From RECO01 sp050485385 (GTDB taxonomy: Bacteria > Pseudomonadota > Alphaproteobacteria > Geminicoccales > Geminicoccaceae), in NCBI GenBank assembly GCA_050485385.1, contig JBJHBG010000013.1:1-54747 (forward strand): a stretch of DNA of 54,747 nucleotides, read 5' to 3'. This document shows positions 26,317-36,785 of the stretch, one piece after another; the first letter of the stretch is position 1, and each line of letters opens with the position of its first letter. The notes beneath the pieces are model-generated. The model was not told where the DNA came from, searched no databases, and was given only the letters and a program-made list of their open reading frames with translations. Made by a program: the position numbers and the translations under genes.

Positions 26317-26415
26317 AATGGGACGACGACCGGGTCTCCATCGGCCTCAATCGGGGTTGAGGGGGTGGAGGCAACTCCGGCACCGGGGATGGACCGTAAA
26401 CGGGAGCGAGGAACG

Positions 26416-30021
<3,606 letters not shown>

Positions 30022-30125
30022 TCCCGTGTGGCCCCACTGACGAGTGGCACGGCGCGGCACCCGCGCCCTCGTACGATGCCAGCCGCTAAACGGACTATGG
30101 TTCTATTGTACCTGCTGAACCTGGT

Positions 30126-31364
30126 ATGGTGACGATCCAAATGATTGCGCAAGACGTAGATTCTTTTGATCTTGACGCGATAAAATGGCTTGTTCAAAAC
30201 AATGTAAGCGAAAGTCGTACTCTTGACTTTAAGCGCCAATACGATCTCTCAAAAGATCGAGACAAGAAAGATTTTCTTATAGATTACACTTCCTTTTCAA
30301 ATTCAAGTGGTGGCAAAATTATTGTTGGCGTCAGCGAGAAAGAAGGGGTCATTGACGGCATCTATGGTTTTGAGGTGCCAGATTGTGAGGGATTCGTTCT
30401 TACAATTCAGCATCTGCTGAAGGATTGCACGGAACCCCGCTGTGGATTTGGTCCATTTAAATGGATCAATCTCGAAAGCGGGAAGTACCTGTTAGTCCTT
30501 CAGGTCCCTCGAAGCCCGAATGCGCCGCATCGCGTTCGCATCCAAAAGGACGTAGGTTTTTATAAGCGCGAGCATGGAACCAATACCCCTATGGATGTAC
30601 AGCAATTACGCGAATCATTTCTTCGATACGATACGCTTGCAAAACAGGTAAGGCAGTTCCGCGATAGCAGAATCGCGCTAATAAAGGCCAGAGAATGTCC
30701 CGTTGAACTAGACGTCGGCTCGCAGGTTGCAATCCATATATTGCCTCTTTGGGATGTTGACTCTCAGTTTGTGCTTGACCCGATTCGCGAGATCGATAGA
30801 TTTCGGCCTTTAGGAGGTGGAAGTCGCATTCCCCGCCCGTGCTTGGAGGGCGTGGCAAGCACTACACATCGGGAAGGCTTGTCCGTGCCACAAAGGGGCT
30901 ACACACTTCTATTTCGCTCCGGAGCCGTCGAGGCAGTTAGCAACATATCTGCTTCGAACGGAAATACAAAAATCGCTGCAGAGCTCGTCGAGAAATATTT
31001 ATTTGACGCAGCACGAGAATATGGTGTAGCTCTGCGGAGTTTATTGCCAGAGATGCCATTTTTTGCTTTTTTTTCGCTGTTGAATGTAAAGGGGAAAATT
31101 CTTATACCACCACGAACTGATCAATGGACAGAAGAATCTGATCCGGATGCTGCAAGCAGCCTGGGATGCCTGAGGGCTGATATCCACATCAATGAGATTG
31201 AGCTTGAAGGCGATCTTAGCGAGGCTAACATACGGATTTTACTCAGACCAGCAATAGAAATATTATGGAATGCGTTTGGTTACGAGCGTGCTCTCAGCTG
31301 CGACAACGCGGGTAGGTATGTCGGCACTAGAGATGCTCTACGGGAGGCTTTGTCGGCGCGCTGA
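30126..31364 (+). CDS. AlbA_2/Schlafen-type putative DNA/RNA-binding protein, AT-rich
   Basis: A 412-aa protein. The N-terminal ~150 residues form an AlbA_2 (Schlafen AAA_4) domain: SESRTLDFKRQYDLSKD, FSNSSGGKIIVGVSEKEG, IDGIYGFE, and VGFYKREHGTNTPMDVQQLRESF. The C-terminal ~250 residues are unassigned. Base composition differs sharply from neighbours: 22 G+C of 60 at 30181-30240 and 28 of 60 at 30301-30360, versus 42 of 60 at 29101-29160. Codons such as AAA, TTA and ATA are frequent. This indicates recent horizontal gain. AlbA_2 proteins occur in defence islands, so an antiviral or regulatory role is possible, not shown. Confidence 0.75.
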   Translation: MVTIQMIAQDVDSFDLDAIKWLVQNNVSESRTLDFKRQYDLSKDRDKKDFLIDYTSFSNSSGGKIIVGVSEKEGVIDGIYGFEVPDCEGFVLTIQHLLKDCTEPRCGFGPFKWINLESGKYLLVLQVPRSPNAPHRVRIQKDVGFYKREHGTNTPMDVQQLRESFLRYDTLAKQVRQFRDSRIALIKARECPVELDVGSQVAIHILPLWDVDSQFVLDPIREIDRFRPLGGGSRIPRPCLEGVASTTHREGLSVPQRGYTLLFRSGAVEAVSNISASNGNTKIAAELVEKYLFDAAREYGVALRSLLPEMPFFAFFSLLNVKGKILIPPRTDQWTEESDPDAASSLGCLRADIHINEIELEGDLSEANIRILLRPAIEILWNAFGYERALSCDNAGRYVGTRDALREALSAR

Positions 31365-31374
31365 GATGCGCGCC
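31355..31374 (+). terminator. Hairpin overlapping the AlbA_2 gene stop
   Basis: GGCGCGC and GCGCGCC form a perfect 7-bp stem around TGAGAT, which contains the TGA stop codon. No T-run. Confidence 0.35.
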
Positions 31375-31414
31375 TCAGGGATGAAGTGATTTCCGCTGCA
31401 CCTGAGTTCGTACA

Positions 31415-31513
31415 ATCGGGGCGCCGTGGACGCGGCCGACGGACGCCGCGTGTCAGGTGCCGCGCGACGCCATCGCCGCGCTGGAGCGGGCCGAGGGTGC
31501 CGAGCGCGCCGCC
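31415..31513 (+). pseudogene. Truncated copy of the BrnA-like antitoxin gene (99-nt repeat, copy A)
   Basis: Aligns without gaps to 31894-31992 inside the BrnA-like gene with 9 differences in 99 bases. It encodes IGAPWTRPTDAACQVPRDAI and on to AEGAERAA, but lacks the first ~25 codons of the antitoxin and then runs into the brnT upstream region. It begins about 50 bp after the AT-rich AlbA_2 gene ends, so insertion of that element may have removed the 5' part. Confidence 0.65.
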
Positions 31514-31565
31514 AGATCTGATATAGGCGTGTGCTCCTATCTGTTGGGAGTTGAGCAGCGTCATC

Positions 31566-31844
31566 ATGGAGCTGGAGTGGGACGAGGGGAAGCGGGCAGC
31601 CACGATCCGGACGCGCGGCCTCGATTTCGCGCATCTGGTCCGCTTCGACTGGACCACCGCCGTGGACATTCTGGATGACCGAACCGATTATGGCGAAGAG
31701 CGTCGCGTCGCGACGGGCCCCCTCGACGGCCGACTTGTGGTGGTGGCGTACACGCTCCGCGCCGACACAGTGCGCATCATCTCGCTGCGAAAGGCCAACA
31801 TTCGGGAGCAACGGCGATATGCCCAAAGGTTCGCTAATCGGTGA
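31566..31844 (+). CDS. brnT: BrnT-family toxin
   Basis: A 92-aa type II toxin of the BrnT ribonuclease family. Pattern: LEWDEGKRAATIRTRGLDFAHL, a middle DDRTDYGEERRVATGPLDGR, LVVVAYTLRADTVRIISLRKANIREQRRYAQR, matching EWD-x-K, YGE-x-R, RIIS-x-R-A and ERR-x-Y of the family. ATG at 31566 is used; TTG at 31551 is in frame with GGGAG adjacent. Overlaps the downstream BrnA-like gene by 26 bp, typical toxin-first brnTA order. Confidence 0.8.
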   Translation: MELEWDEGKRAATIRTRGLDFAHLVRFDWTTAVDILDDRTDYGEERRVATGPLDGRLVVVAYTLRADTVRIISLRKANIREQRRYAQRFANR

Positions 31845-32061
31845 CGACGGCGAGGTGCGCGAGCTGACCGAGGCGGATTTCGCGCGCGGGCGGATCGGGG
31901 CGCCGTGGACCCGGCCGACCGACGCCGCGCGCCAAGCGCTGCGCGACGCCATCGCCGCGCTGGAGCGGGCTGAGGGTGCCGAGCGTGCCGCCACGGCCCC
32001 CACCCTCGACCGCCTCCGCGCGGCGCTGCGCCAGCTCGACGGCATCGCCGCCGGCCGGTGA
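31819..32061 (+). CDS. BrnA-like antitoxin with atypical C-terminus
   Basis: An 80-aa protein overlapping brnT. The N-terminus (DDGEVRELTEADFARGR) resembles the toxin-binding part of BrnA. The C-terminus lacks the expected ribbon-helix-helix DNA-binding segment and is instead an Ala/Arg-rich amphipathic helix pair (RQALRDAIAALERAEGAERAA, then APTLDRLRAALRQLDG). Autoregulation may therefore differ from canonical BrnA. Residues of the C-terminal part recur as fragments at 31415-31513 and 32855-32902. Confidence 0.6.
   Translation: MPKGSLIGDDGEVRELTEADFARGRIGAPWTRPTDAARQALRDAIAALERAEGAERAATAPTLDRLRAALRQLDGIAAGR
31894..31992 (+). repeat. 99-nt direct repeat, copy B (inside the BrnA-like gene)
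   Basis: Partner of 31415-31513, offset 479 bp, 90 of 99 bases identical. The pair brackets brnT, so recombination between them would delete the toxin gene. Confidence 0.7.
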
Positions 32062-32224
32062 CGGGGCGGCGGCGCTCGGGCCGTCACTGCCGTCTCGACA
32101 GATGGCCACGGCCGAGGACCACGCGACCGGCCTCGACCGCACACGCTGGCTCGCCAGGCCTCGGTTTTCCGGGGAGGGCCGAGACGCTGGATGTTTGGCG
32201 CGCATGCAATGATGGTTGCGGACC

Positions 32225-32617
32225 CTACACCTCACCTCTATCTTTCGCCACGAACTGGGCTGCCATGACTCCACACGCCACCGCAATCAGCGTAAGCCCG
32301 ATCACGAGATATTCCAAAATTGACGTATAGAAGAACGTCTGCATATTCAGCATCAAAACGATCAAGTATACGATGATGATCGCCAAACCGGCGATCGTCT
32401 TGGACGTTCTTGGAACGATGCGGAATGCGAGCAGCATGCCGAGAAACACGGCGATGCCGGTCGGCACCGCACCCGCCATGATCGCAATCCACGCGACATT
32501 CGAATAGTCGTACAGTCCACTCATGAGATGGTGCGACATGAACGAGAATGCGGCGCTGAAAAGTCCGACGAACACGAAAGTCAGGATGACGCACGATATC
32601 GTATGAATGGATTTCAC
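32225..32617 (-). CDS. Small four-helix membrane protein, AT-richer than surroundings
   Basis: A 130-aa protein with about four hydrophobic segments (ISCVILTFVFVGLFSAAFSF, VAWIAIMAGAVPTGIAVFLGML, TIAGLAIIIVYLIVLML, YLVIGLTLIAVACGVMAAQF). No family recognised. GTG at 32617 gives an N-terminus that leads straight into the first helix; an ATG-type start further up at 32698 is possible. G+C at 32341-32400 is 27 of 60, so it may share the foreign origin of the AlbA_2 gene. Confidence 0.55.
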   Translation of the reverse strand: MKSIHTISCVILTFVFVGLFSAAFSFMSHHLMSGLYDYSNVAWIAIMAGAVPTGIAVFLGMLLAFRIVPRTSKTIAGLAIIIVYLIVLMLNMQTFFYTSILEYLVIGLTLIAVACGVMAAQFVAKDRGEV

Positions 32618-32983
32618 TTGCTCTTCGCATCCGTCAGGCAACGACACCGTGGACGATCCAGCGGTGCGTGGTGCGTCCGCCCCGAACCGCTCCAGCAAGC
32701 TCGCCCAATCGCGGGGCAGGTCGTCGACAGCGGCTCGGCCATGGCGCCTTCCGGCAACGTTCTTCCTTCGTTCGCTACGCCTTCACCCTGCCCGCGTCAA
32801 GCCACGCGCCAACCCCGCCCCGAGGGTTCGGGATCTCGAGTAGCACCGGTGCAAGAGCGCTCCGCCATCGCCCCCACCCTCGAACAGCTCCGCACGTCGC
32901 TGCAAGAACCGAACCGTCCGCCTCCCTTGCGCGCCCTCTCCCGGCGGACTAAGTTGGACTAGGCCCTCTCGTGGACGTCGCCC
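32618..32983. other. 366-bp region with an antitoxin-module remnant
   Basis: No intact gene supported. It holds a degenerate copy of the BrnA-like C-terminal module (32855-32902) and the short upstream region of the VapB-like gene. The rest shows no recognisable coding or structural signal. Confidence 0.5.
32855..32902 (+). pseudogene. Degenerate fragment of the BrnA-like C-terminal module
   Basis: Aligns to 31981-32028 with 9 differences in 48 bases and reads ERSAIAPTLEQLRTSL against ERAATAPTLDRLRAAL. No start or N-terminal part is present. Third occurrence of this module within 1.5 kb. Confidence 0.5.
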
Positions 32984-33220
32984 ATGCGCACCGTGAACAT
33001 CCATGCCGCCAAAACCCAGCTCTCCCGCCTGGTCGATGCCGCCGCAGCCGGTGAGGAGATCGTGATCGCACGAGCGGGCCGGCCGGTCGCGAAACTGGTC
33101 CCCGTCGAGGCGCGGCCTCGCCGTCGCCAGTTGGGCGCGCTTGCCGGCAAGTACACCGTTCCCGCCGACTTCGACGCGCCCCTGCCCGACACCGTGCTGG
33201 ACGCCTTCGAAGGTCGCTGA
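32984..33220 (+). CDS. vapB: Phd/YefM-type antitoxin (VapB-like)
   Basis: A 78-aa antitoxin. The N-terminal Phd/YefM fold is clear: VNIHAAKTQLSRLVDAAAAGEEIVIARAGRPVAKLVPV. The C-terminal LGALAGKYTVPADFDAPLPDTVLDAF is the usual toxin-wrapping tail of antitoxins paired with PIN toxins. Its stop shares one base with the PIN toxin start, so translation is coupled. DNA-binding autorepression is expected. Confidence 0.88.
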   Translation: MRTVNIHAAKTQLSRLVDAAAAGEEIVIARAGRPVAKLVPVEARPRRRQLGALAGKYTVPADFDAPLPDTVLDAFEGR

Positions 33221-33606
33221 TGCGCGTCCTGCTCGACACGCACGTGCTGCTCTGGGCGCTGATCGAACCGCACCGACTGCCGGCCGATTCCCGCGCCATC
33301 GTCGAAACCTCGGCCGACATCCTGTTCAGTGCCGCGAGCATCTGGGAGATCGGCATCAAGTCGTCGCTCGGCCGCGCCGACTTCGTGTTCCCGGCCGGCG
33401 AGATCGCCGAGGAAGCGCGGCGCGCCGGTTTCGCCGAACTCCCCGTCTCGGCGTCGGCGGCAGCGCGCGTCGCTGGCCTGCCCTGGCACCATCGCGACCC
33501 CTTCGACCGGCTGCTGATCGCCCAAGCCCTCGACGAGCCGGCACGGCTATTGACGGCGGATCGGACGCTCGCGCCCTACTCTGATCTCGTCACGTTGGTG
33601 GGATGA
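33220..33606 (+). CDS. vapC: PIN-domain toxin (VapC-like)
   Basis: A 128-aa PIN ribonuclease. Acidic active-site residues are visible in LLDTHVLLWAL (Asp6), SAASIWEIGIKSSLGR (Glu) and HHRDPFDRLLIAQAL (two Asp), then LLTADRTLAPY (Asp). The subtype matches PIN toxins that pair with Phd-type antitoxins. Starts inside the antitoxin stop codon. Its 3' end overlaps the ParD-like gene on the other strand by 17 bp. Confidence 0.9.
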   Translation: MRVLLDTHVLLWALIEPHRLPADSRAIVETSADILFSAASIWEIGIKSSLGRADFVFPAGEIAEEARRAGFAELPVSASAAARVAGLPWHHRDPFDRLLIAQALDEPARLLTADRTLAPYSDLVTLVG

Positions 33607-33847
33607 CCCGTTCGCGCCGGACCCGCTCGCGCCGGGCTGGCGCCTTCAGGTCGTCCATGGACTCGTTCGGATCGGCCCGGCCGCTGGCAATGCCCTCGTC
33701 CCAAAGCTGGCGCAGTGTCCGGCGCGTCCGCCAGTCCCTGAGCGCCTCACGGATCACCTCGTCGGCCGAGGCGTAGTCGCCGCTCGCCACGGCCTCGTCC
33801 AGCACTGCCGCATGGGCATCCGTCAGCTTCACCTCGACCTTGCGCAT
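33590..33847 (-). CDS. ParD/CopG-type antitoxin without a visible toxin partner
   Basis: An 85-aa ribbon-helix-helix protein: VEVKLTDAHAAVLDEAVASGDYASADEVIREALRDW matches ParD-family antitoxins, followed by the toxin-binding LWDEGIASGRADPNESMDDLK. Normally parE would follow, but the downstream bases are occupied by the convergent VapC-like gene, so this is an orphan. The last residues (RRERVRRERVIPP) may be a read-through tail caused by loss of parE. Confidence 0.78.
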   Translation of the reverse strand: MRKVEVKLTDAHAAVLDEAVASGDYASADEVIREALRDWRTRRTLRQLWDEGIASGRADPNESMDDLKAPARRERVRRERVIPPT

Positions 33848-33915
33848 GACGCTCGATCCTTCGCCTGTTGTGCCTACGCTAGCACGTCGGAGCGCTCGGG
33901 CCAGAGGCGACGCCC

Positions 33916-34131
33916 TCAGTCGTAGCGCTCGAAGCCGCGCTCACGGCGGGGCGGCACGTCCTTCGTGCCGGTGCAGAGCCAGCAGGAGCACGGGCGGCCG
34001 TGGGTCGAGGCGATCTTGCCCACCGCACGCGGCGAGGGTGACGGCGCGGTCAGGCCGCGCGTCCAAAGCGCCATGATCTTGCGCGCCCGCGCCTTCATCC
34101 GCGCTTCGTCCTGCCGCCGCTGCGCCCGCAT
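33916..34131 (-). CDS. Short conserved hypothetical with PCSCWLC motif
   Basis: A 71-aa basic protein. RARKIMALW near the N-terminus, then the Cys cluster RPCSCWLCTGTKD and the ending RRERGFERYD, recall a widespread short bacterial family with a CSCWMC-type motif of unknown function. Zinc binding through the Cys cluster is possible. ATG at 34131 was chosen because similarity begins there; the frame is open further upstream. Confidence 0.55.
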   Translation of the reverse strand: MRAQRRQDEARMKARARKIMALWTRGLTAPSPSPRAVGKIASTHGRPCSCWLCTGTKDVPPRRERGFERYD

Positions 34132-34279
34132 CGGTGCGCCCCTTCCTTCCCGTCGCGTCGTGATCGTCGCAGGGCGGCACCACCCTGCCCCGCGATCTGT
34201 CCCATAGCGCCATTCCGGCGCGCGACCAACACCGTCGTCGCTCCGGGCGTGGGCGCCGGCCGCAGCGTTTCCCGCAGGC

Positions 34280-34288
34280 TTATCCACA
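34280..34288 (+). promoter_or_regulatory. Isolated perfect DnaA box
   Basis: TTATCCACA upstream of the Uma2 gene, 113 bp before its start. Single copy; may be chance or a titration/regulatory site. Nothing else recognisable in 34132-34400 except a weak GCGCTGG/CCAGCGC inverted repeat at roughly 34355-34381. Confidence 0.3.
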
Positions 34289-34400
34289 GGCCACCAAGCC
34301 GTATCCAGCGCGCTCAGCGCGGCTCCATGGAACTCCATCTCCAGCGCTGGCGGCGCGGAAAGCCAGCGCGAAGGGTCGGTTTCGTGCTAGAAGGGAGGGC

Positions 34401-34958
34401 ATGCGCGCGCACCCACCGCAGCGGATGACCGTGAACGAGTTCCTGGTCTGGGCGATGGCCCAGCCCGAGGGCCGGCGTTTCGAGCTGGTGAACGGCGAGG
34501 TGGTGGCCATGGCGCCGGAGCGGGTGGTCCATGCCGAGACGAAGGCCGCCGCGTGGCTGGCCTTGCGGGGCGCCATCCGTGCTGCGCAGGTCACCTGTCA
34601 GGCGCTACCCGACGGCATGACCGTTCGCATCGACGAGGCGACGGTGTTCGAGCCGGATGCGTTGGTCCGTTGCGGGCCGCGGTTGCCCGACGACGCGGTC
34701 GAGGTGCCCGACCCGCTGATCGTGGTCGAAGTGGTCTCCCCCTCGTCGGCCGGGACCGACCGCGGCGCCAAGCTGGAAGGCTATTTCCGCCTCGCTTCGG
34801 TCCGCCACTACCTGATCGTGCTGACCGAACCCAAGCGGGTGATCCACCACGAGCGGACGAACGACGGCAGCCTGCGCACCCGCATCCTCGGCGACGGCAC
34901 TCTCGACCTCGACCCGCCCGGCCTGAGCGTGGACGTGGCGAGCCTGTTCGAGGCGTAA
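34401..34958 (+). CDS. Uma2 family putative restriction-like endonuclease
   Basis: A 185-aa protein of the Uma2 (DUF820) family, a PD-(D/E)xK nuclease fold. Features: FELVNGEVVAMAPE at the N-terminus, the catalytic region FEPDALV, PLIVVEVVSPSS and AKLEGYFRLASVRHYLIV. Family members are abundant in cyanobacteria and some alphaproteobacteria, with unknown biological role. ATG at 34401 follows AAGGGAGGG closely. Sits at the right end of the toxin-antitoxin islet. Confidence 0.85.
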   Translation: MRAHPPQRMTVNEFLVWAMAQPEGRRFELVNGEVVAMAPERVVHAETKAAAWLALRGAIRAAQVTCQALPDGMTVRIDEATVFEPDALVRCGPRLPDDAVEVPDPLIVVEVVSPSSAGTDRGAKLEGYFRLASVRHYLIVLTEPKRVIHHERTNDGSLRTRILGDGTLDLDPPGLSVDVASLFEA

Positions 34959-35001
34959 GCGGCCCCAACAAGTGCCGACGGCAGCGCCGTCGGCCGGGGG
35001 T

Positions 35002-35024
35002 CCAGGGGGCCAAAAGCCCCCTGG
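35002..35024. repeat. GC-rich intergenic palindrome, copy 1
   Basis: CCAGGGGGC and GCCCCCTGG form a 9-bp stem around CAAAA, between the convergent Uma2 and amidohydrolase genes. On the minus strand its central 21 bases are identical to those of the copy at 39066-39088. Probably a bidirectional terminator within a dispersed repeat family. Confidence 0.65.
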
Positions 35025-35028
35025 TGCC

Positions 35029-35739
35029 TCACTCCGCCGGCGCTGCCCCCGGTGGCATGACGCTGATGCTCTTCGCGTCGCGGGCCGCCGCGACGAGGCG
35101 GTCGAACAGGCGTTGCTGGCGGCGCTGCCAGACCAGCATCTCCGGGTGCCATTGGACGCCGATGCAGAAGGGGACGTCCGGGTCCTCGATGGCCTGGACC
35201 ATGCCGACCTCGTCGACGGCGGCGACCTGGAGGCCACGGCCGAGCCGGTCGACCGCCTGGTGGTGGAGCGCATTCACCCGCGTCGCCTCGAGGCCGAGGA
35301 TGCGGGCGAGGTGGCTGCCGAGCGTGATGCTGACCAGCTTCTTCGGCAGGACGGTGCGCAGGCGCCTGGCGTCGGCATAGGCTTCGTAGATGTCCTCGTG
35401 CAGCGTGCCGCCGCGGTGGACGTTGATCATCTGGGCGCCGCGGCAGATGCCGAGGACGGGCCAGCGGCGGTCGCCGGCCGCGTGCAGGAGGTCGAGTTCC
35501 AGCCGGTCGCGCTCGCGGTCGATCTCGATCTCGGGGCGAAGACCGTCGGACGAGAGGGTCGGGGCGATGTCCTCGCCGCCGCCGACGACGAGGCCGTCGA
35601 GCGGCGGCAGCCGGTCCTTGCTGTTGGGCGAGACGACGACGGAGCGCCCGCCCGCGCGCCAGACGGCCAAGCGGTTGAGCTGCGTCATCGCCCAGCCCTT
35701 GGTACCCGAGCGGGTGATGCCGATCAGCGGTCGAACCAA
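35029..35739 (-). CDS. Class I glutamine amidotransferase-like hydrolase (peptidase C26, PuuD-like)
   Basis: A 236-aa C26-family hydrolase. Nucleophile Cys99 lies in VLGICRGAQMINV, and the His/Glu pair (198/200) in GVQWHPEM. PLIGITRSG at the N-terminus and LDGLVVGGGEDIAP are typical of gamma-glutamyl-GABA hydrolases, which remove a gamma-glutamyl group. It uses a TTG start at 35739 with AGGAG 8 nt upstream, inside the end of the amidoligase gene (16-bp overlap), so the two are coupled. Likely acts on the amidoligase product or intermediate. Confidence 0.82.
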   Translation of the reverse strand: MVRPLIGITRSGTKGWAMTQLNRLAVWRAGGRSVVVSPNSKDRLPPLDGLVVGGGEDIAPTLSSDGLRPEIEIDRERDRLELDLLHAAGDRRWPVLGICRGAQMINVHRGGTLHEDIYEAYADARRLRTVLPKKLVSITLGSHLARILGLEATRVNALHHQAVDRLGRGLQVAAVDEVGMVQAIEDPDVPFCIGVQWHPEMLVWQRRQQRLFDRLVAAARDAKSISVMPPGAAPAE

Positions 35740-36629
35740 GGCGCACTCTCCTGGAGCCATTCCGGGCTGCGTGCCTCCAGTCCGGAGGCGAGGAAGCGCC
35801 GGCGCAGCGCGTCGAGCCGGTCGGGATCGGTGGCGAGGGCCGCGATTTTCAGCCAGCGCCGCCATTCGGCGGCGAGCGACCAGCCGGCCTCGCCGACGCG
35901 GCTGTCGGGCAGGCGGTAGTGAAGCGCCGGTCGGGCGGAAACGGCCGCTCCGGGCAAGGCACTCTCGATCCGCTCGGGGTCGAGGTGCGCGAACAGGGGC
36001 AGCATGTCGAGTGCCTTGGCGCGGGTGGGATTGGCGGTGACGTAGTCCTCGATCAGGCGGACGAGGTCGCCCTCGTAGTCGACGCGGCAAAGGTAGTGGA
36101 CGTACTCGTCGGGATAGGGTTCGGCAAAGCCCAGGAGGCGGCGCATCAGATTGGCGTCGACCGCCTGCTCCAGCCAGGCGAAGCCGAGGCCGAAGGCGAG
36201 CAGCCAGCGACGCAGGGCCTCCGCCGAATGGTCGTCGACCTGGAGGTTGAGGTGGACGCCGTAGGCGGCGAAGGCGCTTTCGCGCGTGCCGCGGGCGCCG
36301 GCGGCCCCGAGGTCGACGACCAGCGCATCGAGTTGGGCGAGGTCGTCGGGTGGCACGGGCGGTGCGGTGATCTCCAGCGGGACGAGGCCCTCGGCCGCGC
36401 GCAGGAGGCCCGTGCCCATCTCCTTCACCGCTTCGGGCGCGTCCGCGATCTTGTCCGCGAGCACCGTGTCGAGCTTGATGGCGAAGTCGCCGCAAGACGT
36501 GTCGGCGACGTCGAACAGATGGTCGCTGTACGTGACGATACGGCCGCCGAAGCGGTGCTGGATGGTCTCGGCCACCGTCGCGGCGTCGAGTCCCGTGAAC
36601 TCGATCTCGACGCCGACCCGTTCGTGCAT
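35724..36629 (-). CDS. GS-fold amidoligase (Amidoligase_2 family)
   Basis: A 301-aa ATP-dependent carboxylate-amine ligase of the glutamine synthetase-like amidoligase family. The N-terminal metal-binding GVEIEF (residues 6-11), FDVADTSCGDFAIKLDTV, a central PLEITAPPVPPD, and AAYGVHLNLQVDD agree with the family's ExE and GxHxN signatures. Family members are predicted to ligate amino acids or amines onto metabolites or peptides. The start at ATG 36629 follows GGGAG. It overlaps the C26 hydrolase and is divergent from an ABC importer. Substrate unknown. Confidence 0.75.
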   Translation of the reverse strand: MHERVGVEIEFTGLDAATVAETIQHRFGGRIVTYSDHLFDVADTSCGDFAIKLDTVLADKIADAPEAVKEMGTGLLRAAEGLVPLEITAPPVPPDDLAQLDALVVDLGAAGARGTRESAFAAYGVHLNLQVDDHSAEALRRWLLAFGLGFAWLEQAVDANLMRRLLGFAEPYPDEYVHYLCRVDYEGDLVRLIEDYVTANPTRAKALDMLPLFAHLDPERIESALPGAAVSARPALHYRLPDSRVGEAGWSLAAEWRRWLKIAALATDPDRLDALRRRFLASGLEARSPEWLQESAPWFDR

Positions 36630-36785
36630 GTCGCCCGTCTCCCGCACGCCCACCGCCGACAACGTCGGCCCCGTCGCGATGTTCCGGGCATCGGGGTTGC
36701 CATCCGTACCAGCCGGCGTCTACCAGATGGGATCGGCGCTCGCGCCGTCATCCGGGTTCGACCATATCGAAGAGGGTGTGCACGC

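Larger units (their letters stand above)
25920..26415. other. 496-bp divergent regulatory region upstream of nrdJ
   Basis: No convincing gene. It holds two NrdR-box-like palindromes (26192-26207 and 26223-26238), a TTTTCCACA near-DnaA box at 26188-26196 overlapping the first, and a perfect DnaA box at 26308-26316. A cobalamin riboswitch was looked for and not found. Confidence 0.7.

Noticed and set aside
25920..26415. Cobalamin riboswitch before nrdJ
   Set aside because: I looked for a B12-box and the surrounding helices; only a chance GCCACT is present, and it is part of the NrdR-like palindrome.
30022..30125. Sigma-54 promoter (TGGCAC near 30043) before the AlbA_2 gene
   Set aside because: The -12 half does not match TTGC at the right spacing.
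32528..32962. Open frame covering the antitoxin-module remnant as a real gene
   Set aside because: Only the ERSAIAPTLEQLRTSL segment shows similarity; the rest is antisense to the membrane protein gene and lacks coding character.
30126..34958. Integrative element with tRNA attachment site
   Set aside because: No tRNA, integrase, transposase or matching terminal repeats were seen at the borders of the islet.
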